A DNA stretch of 59,227 nt from AA29 sp041481445 (GTDB taxonomy: Bacteria > Acidobacteriota > Vicinamibacteria > Fen-336). The stretch lies in contig JBGPBV010000026.1 of assembly GCA_041481445.1 (NCBI GenBank), positions 1 to 59,227 on the forward strand, in the 5' to 3' direction. A program made the position numbers and the translations under genes. This document shows, in pieces, positions 29,585-35,839 of this stretch (positions are counted from its first letter, which is position 1; each line of letters begins with the position of its first letter). The notes beneath the pieces are model-generated. The model saw only the letters and a list, made by a program, of their open reading frames with translations. It was not told where the DNA came from and searched no databases.

Positions 29585-30636
29585 CCCGCACCAGGCGGAT
29601 CCTGGTCGTCACCTCGGGCGCGCTCTTCGTCCGCGGGGGCCACCTCACGATCGCGGAGGCGACGTCGGCGGCGTTGCGCGCGGCCGGCTATCTCTCCGAG
29701 GTCATGGTCACGCCCCAGAACCGTTTCGGCCGGCAGCTCTCCGCCTACTGGGCGACGTGGCTCACCGACGTGGGGGAGACCGCGGACGGCCAGCCCGTGG
29801 ACCAGGTGATCTCGCTCCGCTTCCCGTCGTACGCGGTGCGGCACTGGCACCACGTCTGCTGGCTCAACCACCGGATGCGCGAGTACTACGACCTCTGGGA
29901 GCGCTTCGTGCGCGGCCTGGGGCGGCGGGGCCGCTTCAAGGAGGGCGTGCGGCGGCGGATGTACCACACCCTCGACCGCTGGCTGCTCACGCGCAACGTC
30001 CATCGCCTGATCGCGCAATCGAAGACGATCCAGGCGCGGCTCCAGCGGTTCGGCCGGATCCCGAGCGAGCTGCTCTACCCGCCGCCGCCGGAGCGGCCCT
30101 ACCGCACGGACGAGTACGGCGACTACGTGTTCGCGGTCTCGCGCCTCACGCCCCTCAAGCGCCTGGGCCTCCTGGTCGAGGCGGCGGCGCGCATGAAGGA
30201 CCGGCGGCTCTCGGTGAAGATCGCGGGGGAGGGCGAAGAGGCGGGCGCGCTGGCCGAGCGGATCAAGGACCTCGGGCTCGAGGGCCGGGTCGAGATGCTC
30301 GGGGCCGTCTCCGACGCCGAGCTCGTCGAGCACTATGCGCGCTGCCGCGCCGTCTACTTCGCCCCCTGGAACGAGGACTACGGGTTCGTGACGCTGGAGG
30401 CCTTCCGGTCGGGCAAGGCCGTGATCACGACCGCGGACAGCGGGGGGCCGGCGGAGATGGTCCGCCACGGCGAGACCGGCCTCGTGGGATCGGACGCGCC
30501 GGACGCGGTGGCCGCCCACCTCGACGCCCTGGCCGCGGACCGGTCGCTGGCCGAGCGCCTGGGGCAGGCCGCCCGCCGCGAGGCCGCCCTCCACACCTGG
30601 GAGCGCGCGGTCGAGGTGCTGGCGCGTCCTCTCTGA
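29581..30636 (+). CDS. GT4-family glycosyltransferase
   Basis: 351 residues from a GTG overlapping the acyltransferase stop (GTGA). N-terminal ILVVTSGALFVRGGHLTIAEATSAALRAAGY, a glycine-containing acceptor loop, then FAVSRLTPLKRLGLLVEAAARM and KIAGEGEEAG in the donor domain and APWNEDYGFVTLEAFRSGKAV (about 261-281) with the E-x7-E signature. Soluble and cytosolic. With the acyltransferase it forms a small plus-strand arm of the glycan region. Confidence 0.88.
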   Translation: MTRTRRILVVTSGALFVRGGHLTIAEATSAALRAAGYLSEVMVTPQNRFGRQLSAYWATWLTDVGETADGQPVDQVISLRFPSYAVRHWHHVCWLNHRMREYYDLWERFVRGLGRRGRFKEGVRRRMYHTLDRWLLTRNVHRLIAQSKTIQARLQRFGRIPSELLYPPPPERPYRTDEYGDYVFAVSRLTPLKRLGLLVEAAARMKDRRLSVKIAGEGEEAGALAERIKDLGLEGRVEMLGAVSDAELVEHYARCRAVYFAPWNEDYGFVTLEAFRSGKAVITTADSGGPAEMVRHGETGLVGSDAPDAVAAHLDALAADRSLAERLGQAARREAALHTWERAVEVLARPL

Positions 30637-30687
30637 AGTGGTGAATTCCCGATCGAATCGTGGTGAAATGACCGCTCGAGGTCCTGA

Positions 30688-32325
30688 ATGAAGAAGGTGG
30701 TGGAAGAGAAGCCGGCGGCGTCGGAGACGCCGGCCAAGGAGGCCGCGGGAAGGTTCACCACGATCTCCGCGCGTCCTATAGAGCCTCTATACGAGCCGGC
30801 GGACCTGGCCGGCGTCGATTACGCCCGCGACCTCGCCCGCCCCGGCCAGTTCCCCTACACCCGCGGCATCCACGAGACCATGTACCGGGGCAAGGTCTGG
30901 TCCATGCGGCAGTTCGCCGGCTTCGGCACCGCCGCCCAGACCAACGCGCGCTTCAAGTACCTGCTCGAGCACGGCTCGCACGGCCTCTCCATCGCCTTCG
31001 ACCTGCCCACCCTGATGGGCCGCGATCCCGACCATCCGCTGTCGCTGGGGGAGGTGGGGAAGTGCGGGGTCGCCATCAGCTCGCTGGCGGACATGGAGAC
31101 CCTGCTGGCCGGGATCCCCCTCGACCGTGTCTCCACCTCGATGACGATCAACTCGCCCGCGGCCATGCTGCTCGCCTTCTACGTCTGCGTGGGCGAGAAG
31201 CAGGGCGTGCCAAAGGAGCAGCTCGCGGGCACCGTGCAGGCGGACATCCTGAAGGAGTTCATCGCCCAGAAGGAGTACATCTACCCGCCGCGCCCGAGCA
31301 TGCGGATCGTCGTGGACATGATCCGCTACTGCACGGACCACATGCCGAAGTGGAACTCGATCTCGATCTCGGGGTACCACATCCGGGAGGCGGGCTCCAC
31401 TGCCGCCCAGGAGCTGGCCTTCACCCTGCGTGACGGGATCGAGTACGTGCAGTGGTGCGTGGACGCGGGCATGGAGGTGGACAGCTTCGCCCCGCGGCTG
31501 TCGTTCTTCTTCAACTCGCACAGCGACTTCTTCGAGGAGATCGCCAAGTTCCGGGCCGCGCGCCGGATCTGGGCCCGCACGATGAAGGAGCGCTTCCGGG
31601 CCAGGAACCCGCGGTCCTGGATGTGCCGCTTCCACACCCAGACCGCGGGGGTGAGCCTGACCGCGCAGCAGCCCTACAACAACGTGGTGCGCACCGCGCT
31701 CCAGGCCCTGGCCGCGGTCCTGGGGGGCACGCAGTCCCTGCACACGAACTCCCTCGACGAGGCCCTGGCCCTGCCCACGGAGGAGGCGGTGACGATCGCG
31801 CTGCGCACGCAGCAGGTCATCGCCCACGAGTCGGGAGTGGTGAACACGGCCGATCCTCTCGGCGGGTCCTACTTCGTGGAGAAGCTCACGAACGACATCG
31901 AGGCCGAGGCCCTCGAGTACTTCCGCAAGATCGACGCCATGGGCGGCATGGTGGCGGCGGTGGAGCGCGGGTTCCCCCAGCGCGAGATCCAGGAGGCGGC
32001 CTTCCAGTTCCAGAAGGCGGTCGATCGGAAGGAGAAGATCATCGTCGGCGTCAACGAGTACGTGATGGAAGAGAGCCCGTTCCCCATCCTCTACATCGAC
32101 GAGTCGGTGGCGGAGGCGCAGACGGCGGCGATGGCGCGCCTCAAGCAGACACGGGACCAGGCGCGCGTGCTCCGGAGCCTCGAGGACCTCAAGCAGGCCG
32201 CGCGCGGCACCGAGAACCTCATGTATCCCATCCTCGAGTGCGCGCGGGCCTACGCCACCCTGGGCGAGATGTGCGACGCCCTGCGCGAGGTCTGGGGGGA
32301 GTACCAGGAGCCCCCGACCTTCTGA
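30688..32325 (+). CDS. icmA: B12-dependent acyl-CoA mutase large subunit, isobutyryl-CoA mutase type
   Basis: 545 residues, the (beta/alpha)8 substrate domain of the methylmalonyl-CoA mutase superfamily without a B12 domain. Landmarks: FPYTRGIHETMYRG, AFDLPTLMGRDPDHPLSLGEVG, SISISGYHIREAGSTAAQE (His231), FHTQTAGVSLTAQQPYNNVVRT, GGTQSLHTNSLDEALALPTEEA and the end WGEYQEPPTF. Two residues decide the substrate class. The Tyr89 position of methylmalonyl-CoA mutase is Phe76 (SMRQFAGF) and the Arg207 position is Gln194 (FIAQKEY); they are 118 residues apart, as expected. Phe/Gln is the isobutyryl-CoA mutase pair. The enzyme would interconvert isobutyryl-CoA and n-butyryl-CoA. Automated tools will probably call it MutA. 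The B12 subunit is at 33952. Confidence 0.88.
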   Translation: MKKVVEEKPAASETPAKEAAGRFTTISARPIEPLYEPADLAGVDYARDLARPGQFPYTRGIHETMYRGKVWSMRQFAGFGTAAQTNARFKYLLEHGSHGLSIAFDLPTLMGRDPDHPLSLGEVGKCGVAISSLADMETLLAGIPLDRVSTSMTINSPAAMLLAFYVCVGEKQGVPKEQLAGTVQADILKEFIAQKEYIYPPRPSMRIVVDMIRYCTDHMPKWNSISISGYHIREAGSTAAQELAFTLRDGIEYVQWCVDAGMEVDSFAPRLSFFFNSHSDFFEEIAKFRAARRIWARTMKERFRARNPRSWMCRFHTQTAGVSLTAQQPYNNVVRTALQALAAVLGGTQSLHTNSLDEALALPTEEAVTIALRTQQVIAHESGVVNTADPLGGSYFVEKLTNDIEAEALEYFRKIDAMGGMVAAVERGFPQREIQEAAFQFQKAVDRKEKIIVGVNEYVMEESPFPILYIDESVAEAQTAAMARLKQTRDQARVLRSLEDLKQAARGTENLMYPILECARAYATLGEMCDALREVWGEYQEPPTF

Positions 32326-32331
32326 GGCACG

Positions 32332-32898
32332 ATGCTCACCGCTTCGGTCCTGGCCGCCGCCCTGCAGACGGCGGGACCTAGCCCGCCCGCCATCCCGCTC
32401 AGCCTGGGGAGCTGCGCCGTCCTGCAGGCGGCCCCCTTCGAGGTGCGCTCCCTGTACTGGGAGCTCTACAAGCACACCGAGGTCTGCGTCACGTTCCCGG
32501 CCGCGCCCACCCCGGCGGGCCCCTCACCGCTCGCGCTCACGTTCTCGTTCACCTACACCGGGACGGACCCCAAGCCCCCGGAGTGGATCCTCTTCCGGGC
32601 CCAGCTTCCCCCGTTTGCCGTCGTGGTCACGCCCTCGCTCGACGTCTCCGTCGACGGAGGGGAGCCGATCCCGCTCGTGGCACCCGGCTTGCCCTACCAG
32701 GTGACCTATCCGGCGAGCTGCGGGCCCGGGGACGGGTGCGGCTTCACCGGCGTCGAGGTGCCGCTGGCCCCGGCCACCTTCCGGCGGATGGCGCAGGCCC
32801 GGAATGTCCGAGGGACCGCCTTCGGCACGCCGTTCGCGCTCCCCGAGAGCGCGCGCGAGAGCCTGCAGGAGCTCGCTCGGCGCGCCCGCCTTCGCTAG
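32332..32898 (+). CDS. Hypothetical secreted or membrane-tethered protein
   Basis: 188 residues, 6 nt after icmA. A weak N-terminal hydrophobic stretch (MLTASVLAAALQTAGPSPPA) could be a signal peptide. The body is beta-rich with four cysteines (GSCAVL, EVCVTF, ASCGPGDGCGF) suggesting disulfides. I recognise no domain. The stop lies on a CTAG shared with the convergent membrane protein. Its position inside the mutase locus does not by itself imply a link. Confidence 0.65.
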   Translation: MLTASVLAAALQTAGPSPPAIPLSLGSCAVLQAAPFEVRSLYWELYKHTEVCVTFPAAPTPAGPSPLALTFSFTYTGTDPKPPEWILFRAQLPPFAVVVTPSLDVSVDGGEPIPLVAPGLPYQVTYPASCGPGDGCGFTGVEVPLAPATFRRMAQARNVRGTAFGTPFALPESARESLQELARRARLR

Positions 32899-33767
32899 CC
32901 GGGCTCGCGGCTCTCCGACTTGGACGGAGGCGCCTCCACCGGGGGCGCGATGCGCCGCGTCATCGGGTCGTAGTCGCTCAGCGCGGGCAGCGAGTACTCG
33001 ACTCCGCGGCGTGTGACCTCGACCGCGGCCACTTCTCCGAGCGGATAGACGGCGCGCAGGCCCTCGGGAAACCGCCGATCGAGGCGCGCGCCGACGCGCA
33101 GGCGGCCTTCCTGGGTCAAGAGGAACACGCCGGGGTCCCATCCGGGCTTGAGGCGCGACGCGACCACGGCGTAGACGGCGTCGGAGAGCCCGAGGGCGCG
33201 GCCGCGGATCAGCAGGTCGGGCGCCTCGTCGCCTTCGCGCGCGTTCCGCGCCGCCTGCTCGCGTTGCCCAAGCCGGCGCGCGTGCCACCGGCGCGCCATC
33301 GTGTCGGCCCCCTCGATCAGCGGATCCCCGCGCGGGTCGTCCGCCGCCCACGACAGGAGGCGCACGACCCCGGATCCGCCGAGGTACAGGCACATCCAGC
33401 CCGTGGGCGTCGCGAAGAGGAACGCGGGAAAGGCGAACATCATCCCGAACCACGTGTAGGCCCCCGCCTCCTCCGGCTTCTTGCCGGCGTTGGCCTGATG
33501 GCCGGCTTCGATCACGGCGTCGCCGATCGTCGATCCCATGCCGGCCGCGAAGTGGAGGAAGGCCGGGATGCCGATCGCGAAGGCCAGGAAGGTCGTGAGC
33601 AGCGCGGCCGGAAGCGCGGCCGCGCGGACGGGCACGCGGCCCTCCCAGTCGTTCCACAGCCGCCGGGGCAGCGTGGCGGCGAGCACGCCGCCGACCCCGC
33701 GGACGGGCCAGAGCGCGGTGTCGACGAGATGAGGCTTCACGATGGGCGTCGAGGGTACGTCGGCCAT
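32895..33767 (-). CDS. Hypothetical membrane protein
   Basis: 290 residues from the ATG at 33767 (MADVPSTPIVKPHLVD); earlier in-frame starts give a low-complexity basic extension and are less likely. Two hydrophobic regions: ALLTTFLAFAIGIPAFLHFAAG and the FGMMFAFPAFLFATPTGWMCLYLGGSGVVRLL stretch. The C-terminal about 130 residues are soluble. I recognise no family. It lies on the opposite strand between the two mutase subunit genes. Confidence 0.65.
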   Translation of the reverse strand: MADVPSTPIVKPHLVDTALWPVRGVGGVLAATLPRRLWNDWEGRVPVRAAALPAALLTTFLAFAIGIPAFLHFAAGMGSTIGDAVIEAGHQANAGKKPEEAGAYTWFGMMFAFPAFLFATPTGWMCLYLGGSGVVRLLSWAADDPRGDPLIEGADTMARRWHARRLGQREQAARNAREGDEAPDLLIRGRALGLSDAVYAVVASRLKPGWDPGVFLLTQEGRLRVGARLDRRFPEGLRAVYPLGEVAAVEVTRRGVEYSLPALSDYDPMTRRIAPPVEAPPSKSESREPG

Positions 33768-33935
33768 GGTCGACGACGCAAGACGCCGCCGGGCAGGATA
33801 TCCTCGTCGAGTTGGAATCCGCATCCGAGCCGGAGTCCGGCACTCCTCTGTGGGCTGTTCGCGATCCAGAACTATCAACTCATGCGCGGCCGGCCCGGCG
33901 TGGAGCTGCCGCACTAGCCGGAGCGGGCGCAGTGA

Positions 33936-33941
33936 TAGACT
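33936..33941 (+). promoter_or_regulatory. -10 element of icmB
   Basis: TAGACT, 10 nt before the ATG at 33952. It provides a way to express the B12 subunit separately from icmA. No -35 match is seen. Confidence 0.35.
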
Positions 33942-33951
33942 GACTCATCGG

Positions 33952-34365
33952 ATGAGCTCCCGCTCCACCCCGCCCCGGATCCGCGTCCTCATCGCCAAGC
34001 CCGGCCTCGACGGCCACGACCGCGGCGCGAAGGTCGTGGCGCGCGCGCTGCGCGACGCGGGCATGGAGGTCATCTACACCGGCCTTCGCCAGAGCCCCGA
34101 GCAGATCGTGGCCGCCGCCGCCCAGGAGGACGTCGACGCGATCGGCCTCTCCATCCTCTCCGGCGCCCATTTGCCGATCTGCCGGCGCGTCCTCGAGCTG
34201 ATTCGCGAAAAGGGGCTCGAAGGCATCCAGGTGTTCGTGGGCGGCATCATCCCGGCCCAGGACATCGCCCTTCTCAAGAGGCTCGGCATCGCGGAAGTGT
34301 TCCTGCCGGGAGCGTCGCTGGCCGACGTCGTGCGGCTCGTGTCGGGCGCCGTCGCCGCCCGCTGA
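33952..34365 (+). CDS. icmB: B12-binding small subunit of acyl-CoA mutase
   Basis: 137 residues, a complete cobalamin-binding Rossmann domain: RVLIAKPGLDGHDRGAKVVARALRDAGMEV contains the DxHxxG motif whose His coordinates cobalt, followed by DAIGLSILSGAHL and VFVGGIIPAQD with LPGASLADVV. The size is about that of IcmB of Streptomyces. It should pair with the large subunit at 30688. The two genes are separated by 1.6 kb with an opposite-strand gene in between, so they are not one simple transcript. Confidence 0.9.
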   Translation: MSSRSTPPRIRVLIAKPGLDGHDRGAKVVARALRDAGMEVIYTGLRQSPEQIVAAAAQEDVDAIGLSILSGAHLPICRRVLELIREKGLEGIQVFVGGIIPAQDIALLKRLGIAEVFLPGASLADVVRLVSGAVAAR

Positions 34366-34379
34366 ATCCCGATAATTGA

Positions 34380-34408
34380 TTGACAGGTCGGGGGAAGCGG
34401 TCTATCTT
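34380..34408 (+). promoter_or_regulatory. Strong promoter of the response-regulator operon
   Basis: Perfect TTGACA (34380-34385), 17-nt spacer, TATCTT (34403-34408). It starts the run of overlapping genes from 34448 onward. Confidence 0.75.
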
Positions 34409-34447
34409 GAGACGCACCGTCTTGGTACCCTTGGAGGCTTTGTAGCG

Positions 34448-35839
34448 ATGGGCAAGAAGATCCTGCTTGCGGACGACAGCATCACCATCCAGAAAGTGAT
34501 CGAGCTGACGTTCTCGGACGAGGACTTCGAGGTCGTGACGGTGGGCAACGGCCGGCTGGCCGTCGAGAAGGTCCAGGACGTGCGCCCCGACCTGGTGCTG
34601 TGCGACATCATCATGCCGGAGAAGGACGGCTACGAGGTCTGCGATTTCGTCAAGAAGACGCCGTCGCTGGCCCACATCCCGGTGCTCCTCCTGACCGGAG
34701 CCTTCGAGCCGTTCGACCAGGACCGGGCCACCCGCGTGGGCTGCGACGGGTTCCTGGCCAAGCCCTTCGAGCCGCAGACCCTCATCGCCAAGGTGAAGGA
34801 CCTGCTCAACCAGGCCTCGACCCGGGGGTCGCGCGCGGCCACACCCGCGGCCGCGCCCGCCCCCGCGGTTCCGGCTCGATCCGCGCCTTCGCCGGTCACG
34901 GAGACGATGGGCGGTCCGCCCGCCTACGACGCAACGTCCGCGAGCGACTACCACGAGCCGAGCTTCATCCCCGACGAGCCGCTCGAGGAGACGCCGACGA
35001 TGATCACGCCCTCGCGGTTCGAGGTGGGCCGGTCGGTCTACGACGAGCCTCCGATCGCGCCATCGTCCCCCGAGCCGGCCGCGACCGAAGACCTGCCCCT
35101 CGTCGACGAGCTCCCCGAGCCGGACGAGCTCATGGACGTCAGCTCCGAGGAGTCGGCCACGCTGCAGGGTGAGGAGGCGCCGGAGCCCGTGACCGGCGAC
35201 GGCGGGCCTCAGTGGTCGCAGCAGACGCTGCACGTGCCGCTGGAAACGCGCGCGCAGGCGGGCGTCGAATCCGCGGCCGCGGACGCCACGTTCGACGAGG
35301 TGTTCGAGGACGAGACGCCCGAGCCGCCCGCTGCCCGCGCCGCTCCGCCATCCGCGGACGAAGACTTCGAGCCGTCCCTCCCCGCCGCGGCCGTCCCCCC
35401 GCCGGCGCAGGAGGGATTCGGGTGGGGCGCGCCGCCCGAGGAGCCGCCGGCCCCGCCGGCGATGTCCGCCACGCGGCCGCCGACCTCGAGCACCAAGGCG
35501 TTCCGCGCGATCGATGGGCCGCCTCCAGCACCCGAGAGGCACGTACGGGAGCCGCTCGAGATGTCGCCGCCGGAGCCTCCGCCGCCTGTCGTCGCGCCCC
35601 CGCCGGCGGAGGCGTCGTTCGCCGCGGTGGCCCACCTTGAGCCTCCGCCGGTCGCGTCGGTGGCGGCCGAGGTCGGCGTCCCCGCCGACATGGTCGAGAA
35701 GATCGCCCAGCGGGTGGTGGCGCAGGTCTCGGAGAAGGTGATCCGGGAGATCGCGTGGGAAGTCATCCCCGACCTCGCCGAGGCCCTGATCAAGAAGGAG
35801 ATCGACCGCCTCAAGGCGGAGCTGCAGCAGATCTCCTGA
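34448..35839 (+). CDS. Response regulator with long disordered linker and C-terminal helical domain
   Basis: 463 residues. The receiver domain (1-120) has DD at 9-10, the phospho-acceptor Asp53 (LCDIIMPEKDG), Thr83 and Lys105 (FLAKPF). A linker of about 280 residues rich in Pro, Glu and Ala follows (120-400). The last about 60 residues form an amphipathic helical domain (VPADMVEKIAQRVVAQVSEKVIREIAWEVIPDLAEALIKKEIDRLKAEL). There is no DNA-binding or enzymatic output. The layout recalls FrzS/PopZ-like scaffold proteins: a phosphorylatable head, an acidic spacer and an oligomerising tail. No partner kinase is nearby. It overlaps valS. Confidence 0.85.
   Translation: MGKKILLADDSITIQKVIELTFSDEDFEVVTVGNGRLAVEKVQDVRPDLVLCDIIMPEKDGYEVCDFVKKTPSLAHIPVLLLTGAFEPFDQDRATRVGCDGFLAKPFEPQTLIAKVKDLLNQASTRGSRAATPAAAPAPAVPARSAPSPVTETMGGPPAYDATSASDYHEPSFIPDEPLEETPTMITPSRFEVGRSVYDEPPIAPSSPEPAATEDLPLVDELPEPDELMDVSSEESATLQGEEAPEPVTGDGGPQWSQQTLHVPLETRAQAGVESAAADATFDEVFEDETPEPPAARAAPPSADEDFEPSLPAAAVPPPAQEGFGWGAPPEEPPAPPAMSATRPPTSSTKAFRAIDGPPPAPERHVREPLEMSPPEPPPPVVAPPPAEASFAAVAHLEPPPVASVAAEVGVPADMVEKIAQRVVAQVSEKVIREIAWEVIPDLAEALIKKEIDRLKAELQQIS

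Noticed and set aside
33768..33951. Cobalamin riboswitch in front of icmB
   Set aside because: No B12-box-like motif or extended pairing is visible in this short gap; only a -10-like TAGACT is seen.
35755..35835. GTG start giving valS 27 extra residues
   Set aside because: The added residues lie inside the response-regulator C-terminus and show no ValRS similarity; homology begins at 35836.
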